This document shows, piece after piece, positions 26,501-33,281 of a stretch of DNA of 64,000 nucleotides. Made by a program: the position numbers and the translations under genes. The notes under the pieces are model-generated. The model did not search any database. It was given only the letters and a program-made list of their open reading frames with translations, and had not been told where the DNA came from. How positions within the stretch are numbered: the first letter of the stretch is position 1; each line of letters starts with the position of its first letter. The stretch is taken from the NCBI RefSeq assembly GCF_003008615.1, contig NZ_CP027657.1:3720001-3784000 (forward strand), read 5' to 3'. Origin of the DNA: Pseudomonas mendocina. Lineage in GTDB: Bacteria; Pseudomonadota; Gammaproteobacteria; Pseudomonadales; Pseudomonadaceae.

Positions 26501-26606
26501 GGGGCTCGGCCTGAGCCTGGGCAGCGAGGATCGCCGCGGCCAGCAGGGTCAGATTGCGCGGGTGCAGCACCCGGCGTACCTGGGCGGAGGTGAAGGTCGA
26601 AGTCAT
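23571..26606 (-). CDS. TpsB transporter fused to a C-terminal porin domain
   Basis: A 1011-residue protein, nearly twice the usual TpsB length of about 550-600. A signal peptide ends near AQA (residue 33). Two POTRA domains span about 85-236 (AFHVNAFKLSGNREISE begins the first), then a 16-strand TpsB barrel covers about 240-575, including the lid-loop motif GGPNGVRAYPVGEA at 463-476. A second barrel follows without interruption from TELVLYGSLGLVPEYID (about 594) to the C-terminal GTGFNYSF. This part has Gram-negative porin features (VLWQLEYGISVN, AFNRRQSGVVAWWSPEWHGLQ, ALGVGYRFTRNTEVFAHYVLL). It should export the downstream adhesin through the outer membrane. The porin half may form a separate pore. 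No internal stop or frame break is present. Confidence 0.88.
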   Translation of the reverse strand: MTSTFTSAQVRRVLHPRNLTLLAAAILAAQAQAEPLPSAGTLFDNNRDILRPAERAQEAPRGNVRIEAQDDRSQAAANPAEQASAAFHVNAFKLSGNREISESRLQQELAPYTGRELNLAGLREAAARVTDLYRSRGYLVARAYLPAQEIADGVVTIGVQEGRVGSVRAEADSNVRLRPGMQQRFVDAIPSGSVIREADLERVLLRLSDIAGVSVRAVLQPSREPGASDIVLKLSEMTAWTGRVSFDNHGNYYTGANRVTSNVSLNDAFGFGESLFFNGQNSFEGLEIRGLGYRQPLGSSGLTLGANYAEMEYAIGKSLKTADASGTAIVSSVFLDSSLLRSRDANISFNLAEEHRHFEDEAGAFAVKKSAVFRSATLYGDWRDDWAGSNRWSLAYGIGKLNKDTPLDEALDELTANAAGRYRKANLAFSRLQELGGGYSLFASISGQWADKNLDASEKFSLGGPNGVRAYPVGEAAGDEGVLGRLELRKYLGRYYGAIAEATLFADGGRVRVNKTPWDDSENHLTRYGYGVGLNVYHRDLVMNASLAFSPGDDPISDERDNKRFWLSVTGTPQAFAGLAKDVGSREDFRSKNTELVLYGSLGLVPEYIDRRDSTRASPADQSKLATANGRNMSSYWRARDNVSYIGAHAGIPINDDTRVLWQLEYGISVNYTLSGDDSAPLSISPNTRLRNSGVALDDDRFGTLLYGVWDMPLKESTTGLDPFFGKTSAAYYNIIGSPGFNSSLASNVSGPLSQADESVNSDAAFNRRQSGVVAWWSPEWHGLQVKLAYSNNGMKATEDVDRGYIYGGSVTYKNGGFTAVAAAERHVNYFGIANLGRNARGVGSNTHVTEGTSSNDYSFRFGLGYRFGNTQLSLVADELYYSEDDVINNSVSFSDLSEYRRRAYMLGVSHRIGAWRLRASYARALPGECSMISASGIECDTSGMGARQYALGVGYRFTRNTEVFAHYVLLKNASLSNYNFAVAGAYAASGYSPGVGTTINAIGTGFNYSF

Positions 26607-26648
26607 GGCAAGCTCGTTGTTGTTTTTGTGAGTCGGGCAGACGAGGTA

Positions 26649-27704
26649 TCAGCGTTTCGGGAACAGCGTGTCGGCGACGATTGTCGTGGCCAGCAAACGG
26701 GCTGCGTTGTGGCCGATACCGGCGACCGTGATCTGTGGGTGATGGATCGGCACGCCCCACTTGCTGGAAAGGAAGGCCTCGTAGCGCAGGTAATTGAGCT
26801 GGCGCTCGACCCGATGTGCGCCCTGCATGTTGGCCCCGCAGGTGCGATCCAGCACGCGGTGCCACGGGTCGTTGTCGCGCTCACCGACCATGAAGGTCAC
26901 GTCGCGGGCGGCATAACGGCGAAACAATTGCTCGGCGCCGAGGTTCTGCCGGGTCAGGTAGAAGGGGGCGCGATCCAGGCCGTAGCGATAGCGACTGAAG
27001 CTCGGGCACATGACCGTACGCACCGGTTTGAACGAACCCTCCTGCAGGCGGCTGTCTTCGATGTAGACATAGGAAGACGGCGCGGAAATGACGTAGCGAA
27101 CCTTGATCCCGGTAGTGGCGAGGCGCTCGTCGCCGTCGCCGAGAATGCTGTAGCGCTGCATCAGCTGGCCACCGGCGGAGTGGCCGATCAACACAATCTC
27201 CTGCAGGGCGGGAAAATGCTTGCGGTCGGCCAGATACAGCAGCAGGTCATCCAGTACCGCGAAGGCGTCGATGCCGCGGCGACCTTTGCTCGAGGCGGTG
27301 CCGTGCATCCATTTGTCACGAGCCCACAGCGGCATGTCGCTACCGGCGCGGCTGTCCTCGGCGGTGAGAAAATTCAGCGACAGCAACAGGGTGTCGTTGG
27401 CGTCGAATCCGGCTTTCTTCAGCAGGCTCTGACCGTATTGGTAGTAGTCGTCGGCGTTACGACGCACACCGTGAACCAGCACCACAGCGCGGGAGGCCGG
27501 GCTGGCGCCATTCAGGTCGGTATTGGCGAAGGCAAGGAAGTTGTAGGGTTCGTTCTGGCCCAGGCGCAGCAACTGCTGGCTGGCACTGGCGAAGCCGCAA
27601 TACAAGGCGGTGGTCAGCAGGGCGACGGCCAGGACGGCCTGTCTGCGGAGGTTCGGGCCTCGCTTGAGCAGAGCACCCAGGGGCCAGAGAACGTCGTACG
27701 GCAT
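26649..27704 (-). CDS. Exported alpha/beta hydrolase
   Basis: A 351-residue protein with an N-terminal hydrophobic signal (residues about 18-42, ending ASAS). Alpha/beta-hydrolase landmarks are the oxyanion strand VVLVHGV (74-80), the nucleophile elbow GHSAGG (Ser176), GERDND with a candidate acid (Asp277 or Asp279), and GIGHNAARL with a candidate catalytic His332. The substrate is unknown; esterase or lipase activity is the family default. The ATG at 27704 is chosen for the GAGGTGG site just upstream; an earlier ATG at 27740 lacks one. It is 42 bases upstream of the transporter gene on the same strand and is probably the first gene of that operon. A decayed paralogue is at 29813-30400. Confidence 0.8.
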   Translation of the reverse strand: MPYDVLWPLGALLKRGPNLRRQAVLAVALLTTALYCGFASASQQLLRLGQNEPYNFLAFANTDLNGASPASRAVVLVHGVRRNADDYYQYGQSLLKKAGFDANDTLLLSLNFLTAEDSRAGSDMPLWARDKWMHGTASSKGRRGIDAFAVLDDLLLYLADRKHFPALQEIVLIGHSAGGQLMQRYSILGDGDERLATTGIKVRYVISAPSSYVYIEDSRLQEGSFKPVRTVMCPSFSRYRYGLDRAPFYLTRQNLGAEQLFRRYAARDVTFMVGERDNDPWHRVLDRTCGANMQGAHRVERQLNYLRYEAFLSSKWGVPIHHPQITVAGIGHNAARLLATTIVADTLFPKR

Positions 27705-28157
27705 ATTCCACCTCGGCAGAGAACGCGGCACACCTGGCAAGGCACTGGCATGTCGCTAAGTCGTACCTGCTGGTTGGCAAGCGCAGGTCGACCTGGTTGA
27801 TTGGAGTTATGGCGACGATGCTAACAGCGGTTTTTTGCTAGATAAAATATCTTGAAAATAGCCATTCGATACTTTTTGAGTATTGGGTGGGGAGGGGCTG
27901 CCTCCGCTGGGCGTAGCACAGGTAGGGTGCGCCACGCGTACCAATCGCTGTGGTTCATCTCGATTTCTGCGGTTCGCTCGGTGCGCACAGCGCACCCTAC
28001 GGGAGGTGGTGCCCGGCGAGATCTTGTTGGTACTTTTAAGGTATTGATTGGATATTTTTAATATATTTCATATCTCTCATGCATGCCGCTAGCATCGGCA
28101 GGGCTGCTCCACTGCACGGCAGCCGAGCCCTCACTGATACCGAGCGGAACTGAAACC
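27705..28157. other. Divergent promoter region
   Basis: This 453-base gap between the divergent hydrolase and lyase genes has no supported gene. It holds a 12-base palindrome CAGGTCGACCTG (27784-27795), an inverted repeat (27922-28000) and AT-rich blocks at about 27830-27880 and 28030-28080, far poorer in GC than the neighbouring genes. These are the likely promoters of the two divergent transcripts. Confidence 0.55.
27922..28000. repeat. GTAGGGTGCGC-type inverted repeat
   Basis: It starts GTAGGGTGCGCCACGCGTAC at 27922 and ends with the inverted copy GTGCGCACAGCGCACCCTAC at 27981-28000. The same family is found at 15425-15505. It is a REP-like intergenic element. Confidence 0.85.
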
Positions 28158-29756
28158 ATGAGAACAAGAAAGACCCTGCTTCACCTCGCTGTCGTCTATG
28201 CGCTGTTTACCTCTTCCGGCGCTCTGGCGGCCAATACGGCCGAACTGCCTTGCCGTACCACGGCCGAATGCGCCGAGCAGGCGCGCAAGATCGGCGCGAC
28301 TGTGGACAAGTCAGCGCTCAAGGGCGGCGCCTACGAGAGCCAGTTCTCCTGGTTGAACCGCATCAACAAGGCCTCGATCGTCATGCTGACCGAGGAGGGC
28401 ATCGTCTCCGCGCCGCAGGGGCGGCGCATCGCCGGCGGTGTGCAACACGTGCTCGATCAGGCCGCCCAGCCGGGTGGCAAACGCCCTAGCGACGTGCTGC
28501 AGGTCGAACAGATCATGATCGACAAGATCGGCCCCGAAGCCTCGCTGATTCACTCCGGGCGCAGCCGCCAGGACATGTACGCCACCTATCGCCTGGCCGT
28601 ATTGCGTGCCCAGGTGCTGGATTACAGCGATGCGCTCAACTCGTCGCGCGCACGCCTGCTGAAGATCGCCGGGGACAATGTCGACACCCTGATCCCTGCC
28701 TACACCAACGGTGTGCAGGCCATGCCGATCAGCTACGCGCACTACCTGCTGGCCTTCGAAGCCGCCTTCGAGCGAGATGCGCAGCGTATTCGCGAACTCT
28801 ATGTACGTCTGAACCTCAGCCCGATGGGCACGGCAGTGCTGGCCAACTCCGGCTGGCCGCTGAACCGTGAGCGCCTGGCCACGCTGCTGGGCTTCGATGG
28901 CGTGCGCGAGAATTCGCTGGATTCCAGCCAGGTATCGACCTTCGACATTCCGCTGGAAGCAGCGGGCATCGCATCGTCTTCGGCCATCCGCGTCGGTGCG
29001 TTGATCGGCGATATCCATACCCAGTACCACCAGACGCGTCCCTGGCTGCTGCTCGAGGAAGGCTCGACCTACACCAGCAGCGCCATGCCGCAGAAGCGCA
29101 ATCCCGGCCTGCTGATGCGCACCCGTGAGTCGGCGTCCGATGTGGTGGGCCTGGCCGGCGCCACCACCATTCGCGCGCACAACGTCACCACCGGCATGAC
29201 CGACTACAAGGCGGCGTTCGACGACCTTGGCCTGTTCGGCTCGGCTGCCGACATGTTCGAGCGTCTGAACCTGGTGCTCGATGCGCTGGTGATCAACCCT
29301 GAGCGGGCCATGGAGGAGCTCGACGCCGACTGGACGACCTCGATGGAGCTGGCCGATACGCTCGAACGCGAGCACAAGGTGCCGTTCCGCATCGGCCACA
29401 GCTTCGCCTCGTTGATCGTCGGGCAGGCGCGTGACCAAGGCTTGTTGCCGAAGGAGTTCCCTTACGCCGACGCGCAGAAGCTCTTCACCAAGGCTGCGCA
29501 GAAGTACGACTGGAAGGATCAGCGTCTGCCACTGAGCGAGAGCGCCTTCCGCGCCACCCTGTCGCCGCGCACCATGGTCGAGACGCGCCAGGGCACTGGC
29601 GGCCCGCAGCCTACCGAGGTCAAGCGCATGCTGGCCGAGGCGGGCAAGCGCCTGCAGGCGGACGAGCGCTGGATGACTGAGCGTCGCCAGCATCTGATCC
29701 AGGCGGACGAAGCGTTGGGCAAGGCCTTCGCCAAGCTCCTGCCGGCATCCCGCTGA
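28158..29756 (+). CDS. Exported argininosuccinate-lyase-like protein
   Basis: A 532-residue member of the fumarase/aspartase superfamily, closest by motif to argininosuccinate lyase. It has HSGRSRQDM (132-140), SPMGTAVLANSGWPLNRE (221-238) and the signature TSSAMPQKRNPG (306-317), which contains the catalytic serine loop. It is odd in two ways. It begins with a Sec signal peptide (MRTRKTLLHLAVV to ALAANT) followed by a cysteine pair, so it should act in the periplasm. And the position of the catalytic histidine in the usual YTHLQ is asparagine (AYTNGVQ, Asn184). Its reaction is unknown. The ATG at 28158 is chosen because it begins the signal peptide. It is divergent from the hydrolase and transporter genes. 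Confidence 0.8.
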   Translation: MRTRKTLLHLAVVYALFTSSGALAANTAELPCRTTAECAEQARKIGATVDKSALKGGAYESQFSWLNRINKASIVMLTEEGIVSAPQGRRIAGGVQHVLDQAAQPGGKRPSDVLQVEQIMIDKIGPEASLIHSGRSRQDMYATYRLAVLRAQVLDYSDALNSSRARLLKIAGDNVDTLIPAYTNGVQAMPISYAHYLLAFEAAFERDAQRIRELYVRLNLSPMGTAVLANSGWPLNRERLATLLGFDGVRENSLDSSQVSTFDIPLEAAGIASSSAIRVGALIGDIHTQYHQTRPWLLLEEGSTYTSSAMPQKRNPGLLMRTRESASDVVGLAGATTIRAHNVTTGMTDYKAAFDDLGLFGSAADMFERLNLVLDALVINPERAMEELDADWTTSMELADTLEREHKVPFRIGHSFASLIVGQARDQGLLPKEFPYADAQKLFTKAAQKYDWKDQRLPLSESAFRATLSPRTMVETRQGTGGPQPTEVKRMLAEAGKRLQADERWMTERRQHLIQADEALGKAFAKLLPASR

Positions 29757-29812
29757 TTTCGGGTGGCGGGGCTTCCCGGTCTCGCTGCTCATTTTCGTCA
29801 GGAGCGTTAACC

Positions 29813-30400
29813 ATGGAACATCCGCGCCGCTACATCCTGCTGCTCTGTTCGGTCGTCCTGGCCAACATGGTCTTCAGCGAGACAGCGGCGCGCCGAGCCG
29901 AATCCGCCACACCTGTCGATGGCAGGGTGCAGTTGCTGCGACTCCATGATGCCGCCGGCAACTTCGCTCTTCCGCTTGCAGCCAACGCCGACCTGTACAA
30001 CCTGCCGCGAGACATCCGCCGTGTGGTCGTGCGCATCGAAGACGACTCGAACTCCAGCGAGGCGTTGCTCGATACGCACGACGGCACACTGGTGCTCGTG
30101 CCGCAGTTCAGCGTCGTCGATGGCCGCAACCTGCCCACGGATCTGCCCGCTTGGCACAGCGAGCAGGCCTGGGTCGACGGTGAGACGTCCAGTGAAGGGC
30201 GGCGCGGTCTATCGGCGTTCACGGTTCTTGACGCTTTACTGGGCTACCTGGGGCGCACTAGCCATTTCCCGCACTTGCAGGAGGTGGTTTTCGTCGGTCG
30301 TGGCACGACGGCCGATCTGGTGGAGCGGCATGGCTTGCGTCCACAGGTAGCCACTTCTTTTCGTATTCGGCATGTGAGAGCGCAGTTGGCTCGCCGCTGA
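29813..30400 (+). CDS. Truncated exported paralogue of the alpha/beta hydrolase, active site lost
   Basis: A 195-residue protein with a hydrophobic N-terminus (residues about 7-25). Residues 124-163 (TSSEGRRGLSAFTVLDALLG then YLGRTSHFPHLQEVVFVGRG) align closely, by eye at more than half the positions, with residues 137-176 of the hydrolase at 26649-27704. The nucleophile elbow GHSAGG is replaced by GRGTTA (162-167), the oxyanion HG motif is missing, and the protein ends before the acid and histidine regions. The frame is open and an AGGAG site lies 8 bases before the ATG, so it is either a maintained non-catalytic relative or a decaying duplicate. It follows the lyase gene by 56 bases, probably in one operon. 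Confidence 0.7.
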   Translation: MEHPRRYILLLCSVVLANMVFSETAARRAESATPVDGRVQLLRLHDAAGNFALPLAANADLYNLPRDIRRVVVRIEDDSNSSEALLDTHDGTLVLVPQFSVVDGRNLPTDLPAWHSEQAWVDGETSSEGRRGLSAFTVLDALLGYLGRTSHFPHLQEVVFVGRGTTADLVERHGLRPQVATSFRIRHVRAQLARR

Positions 30401-30402
30401 CG

Positions 30403-31617
30403 TCAACTCAGCACTGCTCGCAGCTTCTGCCTGTCTACCTTGCCATCCCAGTGGGCGATGACCACGCAGGCCACGCAGTTACCGAGCACATTGGTCAGCG
30501 AGCGGCATTTCATCAGACGTTCCACCCCGATCAGGATGCCGATGCTTTCCAGCGGCAGGATATTCAGCACGCTGAGCGTCGCGGTGAGCGTGACGAAGGC
30601 TGAACCGGCGACACTGGTCGAGCCCAATGAGGTCAGCAGGCTGATCAGCAGGATGGTGCCCAGTTGCAGGGCGTCCAGTTCGACGTCAGCCAGTTGGGCG
30701 AGAAACACGATGGCCACGGCCAGGTAGAGGTTCGAGCCATTGAGGTTGAAGCTGTAGCCGGCGGTAAGCGTCAGGCGCACGGTCTGGCTGTCGCAACCGG
30801 CCGCTTCCAGTTTGTCGATCAGGCGTGGCAGGGCGGCGACCGATGAGCCGGTGGCGGCCACCAGCAGCAGCTCTTCCTTGACGTAGCGGATCAGGCGCCA
30901 CAGTCGGTAGCCCGCCAGACGCAGGGCGATGGCCGGCACCAGCAGCAGGTAAACGAGGCAGGCTGCATAGGCTGCCACGACGAATTTGGCCAGCGGCACC
31001 GCGGCTTCCAGGCCGTATTTGCCGATGATGAAGGCAATGGCACCGAAAGCCGCCAGCGGTGCGAAGCTGACGATCACCTGCATGGCGCGAAAGACGCCTT
31101 TCACCGCCTGGTCGAGATGCTGCGTCAGGCGTTGGCCGAGCGCACCACTGCGGCCGAGCAGCAGGCCGCAGATGACGGCGGCGAGCAGAACCTTGAGGAC
31201 GAAGCTCTGCTCCAGCGAGTCGAGCAGCAAGCCGGGAATGCGCGAGAAGAGCGGGCCATCGTTTTCCGATTGCAGGGTGCTCCAGTCGCTGCCCATATGC
31301 TGCAGGCCGCCGCCAGGGTGCAGCAGCAGGGCGACCAGCAAACCGGTCAGCAGCGACAGCAGCGACATCAGTTGCCAGTAGCCGACGGCCTTGAGCCCCA
31401 GGCGCGCGGTGGCGCGGTAGTCGCTGAGCGCAGCGACGCTGGAGCACACCAGGACGAACATCACCACCGGCGCGCACAGGCCGATGGCGGAGATGAACAG
31501 GTCACTGAGCGGCTTCATTTCCACCGCCAGGCCGGGACGCCAGACACCCAGCAGAGCGCCGAGAACCAGCGCCAGCAGAAGCAGGACAATGCCTGTTCGA
31601 GAATGCCTGAAGATCAT
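30403..31617 (-). CDS. Dicarboxylate/amino acid:cation symporter (SLC1/DctA family)
   Basis: A 404-residue polytopic membrane protein. The transport-core motifs of the sodium:dicarboxylate symporter family are clear: a serine-rich re-entrant loop (ATGSSVAALP), GYSFNLNGSNLYLA, SLGSTSVAGSAFVTL in the second hairpin, and NVLGNCVACVVIAHWDG in TM8. It imports C4-dicarboxylates or acidic amino acids across the inner membrane; the exact substrate cannot be told. It is slightly shorter than DctA (about 440). It is convergent with the hydrolase paralogue (2-base gap) and divergent from the LysR gene, which is the natural candidate regulator. Confidence 0.87.
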   Translation of the reverse strand: MIFRHSRTGIVLLLLALVLGALLGVWRPGLAVEMKPLSDLFISAIGLCAPVVMFVLVCSSVAALSDYRATARLGLKAVGYWQLMSLLSLLTGLLVALLLHPGGGLQHMGSDWSTLQSENDGPLFSRIPGLLLDSLEQSFVLKVLLAAVICGLLLGRSGALGQRLTQHLDQAVKGVFRAMQVIVSFAPLAAFGAIAFIIGKYGLEAAVPLAKFVVAAYAACLVYLLLVPAIALRLAGYRLWRLIRYVKEELLLVAATGSSVAALPRLIDKLEAAGCDSQTVRLTLTAGYSFNLNGSNLYLAVAIVFLAQLADVELDALQLGTILLISLLTSLGSTSVAGSAFVTLTATLSVLNILPLESIGILIGVERLMKCRSLTNVLGNCVACVVIAHWDGKVDRQKLRAVLS

Positions 31618-31754
31618 CGGAGCCTGTTTTATTCTTGTTCGTCGTCGTGGCTTTTACAGGTTCTTAGAGGCCACACGGGAGGTGCTCATCCTACCCCATC
31701 GACGAGCGGATTCGGTATTGTGTGACGGCTTTATAAACCTCCCCAAGGGGCTGC
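31618..31754. promoter_or_regulatory. Divergent promoter region of symporter and LysR genes
   Basis: A 137-base intergenic region between oppositely oriented symporter and LysR genes, the classical arrangement for a LysR regulator acting on its divergent neighbour. AAGGGG precedes the LysR ATG by a few bases. No single T-N11-A box stands out. Confidence 0.45.
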
Positions 31755-32672
31755 ATGGAACTTCGTCATCTGCGCTACTTCGTCATGGTCGCCGAAGAAA
31801 AGCACTTCACCCGCGCTGCGGCCCGCCTGAACATGCAGCAGCCACCGCTGAGCCAGCAGATCCGGGCGCTGGAGCAGGAGCTCGGCTTCGACCTGTTCAT
31901 TCGCCATGCCAAGGGTGTTGACCTTACCGTCGGCGGCGAGGTGTTCCTGCGCGAGGCGCGCGACATTCTCCAGCGGGTATCGCAGGGCGCGCTGAAGGCG
32001 GCACGTACGGCCAAAGGCATCGAGGGGCGCCTGAGTGTCGGCTTCACCAGTTCGGCTGCCTCGCACCCGCTGATTCCACGGATCATCCGCCGCTATCGGG
32101 ATCTGTATCCGGGAGTGGATATCGGTCTCAATGAAGGCAATGCCCAGGAGCTGACCGATGATGTCAGTGACGGCGACGTGGATGTCGGCATCCTGCGCGC
32201 GCCGGTAGGCAACCCACAGGGCATCGCCTACCACCGCCTGCTCAATGAAGAGCTGGTGCTCACGCTGCCGGTCGGGCATCGGCTGTTGCAGGGCAATGGT
32301 GCCGTTTCACTGAAGGATCTGGCTGACGAGCCATTGATTCTGGTGCGCCGCCCCGGTGCGCCGGGGATGTACGCCAATTTCCTGCAGGCTTGTCGCAATG
32401 CCGGGTTCGAACCGCATGTGGCATTCGAGGTGGAGCGCATGCTGACCAATGTCAGCCTGGTGGCCGCGGGGGCCGGTGTGTCCGTGGTGCCCGCGTCGAT
32501 GCGCGGCTTCCATGAACACAGCGTGGCCTATCGTTCGATCCGCGATGCCAAGCCGCGCCTGGTTGCACCGATCACCCTGGTTTGCCGCGAACTGCACCAG
32601 TCACCACAGGTGGCCAACTTCATCGCCCTGGCCCGTGAGCTGGGCAGCGAGTACCGCAAGGAGCCGCATTAA
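31755..32672 (+). CDS. LysR-family transcriptional regulator
   Basis: A 305-residue regulator. The N-terminal winged helix (MELRHLRYFVMVAEEKHFTR, AARLNMQQPPLSQQIRALEQELG) is standard for LysR. The C-terminal effector domain (residues about 90-300; GRLSVGFTSSAASHPLIPRI) resembles the CatM/BenM subgroup, which responds to organic acids. It is divergent from the symporter gene, so control of that transporter is likely but not proven. It is convergent with the MobA-like gene, with only 4 bases between stop codons. Confidence 0.9.
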   Translation: MELRHLRYFVMVAEEKHFTRAAARLNMQQPPLSQQIRALEQELGFDLFIRHAKGVDLTVGGEVFLREARDILQRVSQGALKAARTAKGIEGRLSVGFTSSAASHPLIPRIIRRYRDLYPGVDIGLNEGNAQELTDDVSDGDVDVGILRAPVGNPQGIAYHRLLNEELVLTLPVGHRLLQGNGAVSLKDLADEPLILVRRPGAPGMYANFLQACRNAGFEPHVAFEVERMLTNVSLVAAGAGVSVVPASMRGFHEHSVAYRSIRDAKPRLVAPITLVCRELHQSPQVANFIALARELGSEYRKEPH

Positions 32673-32676
32673 GGGC

Positions 32677-33279
32677 TCAGTGCGTGGCGAGACGTTGCCA
32701 GTCTTCCCGGGTATCGATGTCCTGCAGGATGCCGGGATCGTCCAGCTCGACGATACGCACGGCCTCGGGGTTCTGCTGAAGCACCGGCTTGGCGCCGGCA
32801 TCGCCGCTCAACATTGCGAGCTGCGGCCAGAAATCGCGGCCGAACAGTACCGGATGGCCGCGCTTGCCCTGGTAGCTGGGCAGCACGATGGTGTTCGCCC
32901 TGGCGTGGGCGATCAGGGTTTCCAGGCTGTCGCGGCGAATCAGCGGCATGTCGGCAAGAAAGATCGCCACGGCGTCAGCGCGCGATTCGGCCAGTAGCCT
33001 TTCGGCGCCGGCGGCCAGGCTGTGGCCCATGCCCTGAACCGTTGCCGGATGCTGGATCAGGCTGACAGTCAGCGGCAGGCCCAGCTCCCCACCTGCTTCG
33101 TCCGGGCGCAATACCAGCCAGATTTCTTCCAGCATCGAACAGGGCAGTGCCAGGCTGGCGGCGAGCAACGAGCGCCCGTCGCTGAGTTCCAGCCGGCGCT
33201 TGTCGGCGCCAAAGCGGCGGCTGTAGCCGGCCGCCAGCATCAGCGCTGCGACCCTCTGGACTGGGCGCTCGCTGGCCAT
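32677..33279 (-). CDS. MobA-like nucleotidyltransferase (MocA type)
   Basis: A 200-residue NTP_transf_3 protein. The nucleotide-binding start LMLAAGYSRRFGADKR is the LAAGxSxRxG-K motif, and FLADMPLI has the metal-binding aspartate. GKRGHPVLFGR is typical of MocA/YgfJ molybdenum cofactor cytidylyltransferases. CTP transfer to molybdopterin is the family expectation; no molybdoenzyme gene is nearby. The ATG lies 2 bases after the OsmC-YcaO stop codon, so the two are co-transcribed. Confidence 0.8.
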   Translation of the reverse strand: MASERPVQRVAALMLAAGYSRRFGADKRRLELSDGRSLLAASLALPCSMLEEIWLVLRPDEAGGELGLPLTVSLIQHPATVQGMGHSLAAGAERLLAESRADAVAIFLADMPLIRRDSLETLIAHARANTIVLPSYQGKRGHPVLFGRDFWPQLAMLSGDAGAKPVLQQNPEAVRIVELDDPGILQDIDTREDWQRLATH

Positions 33280-33281
33280 GT

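Noticed and set aside
23571..26606. Possibility that the TpsB-porin gene is two genes joined by a sequencing error
   Set aside because: There is no internal stop or ribosome binding site near the junction and no signal peptide precedes the porin part. A simple reading is a true fusion, though raw reads should confirm it.
28311..29792. Minus-strand open frame (493 codons) opposite the lyase-like gene
   Set aside because: The plus strand carries the fumarase-superfamily signature. The minus translation has no family resemblance.
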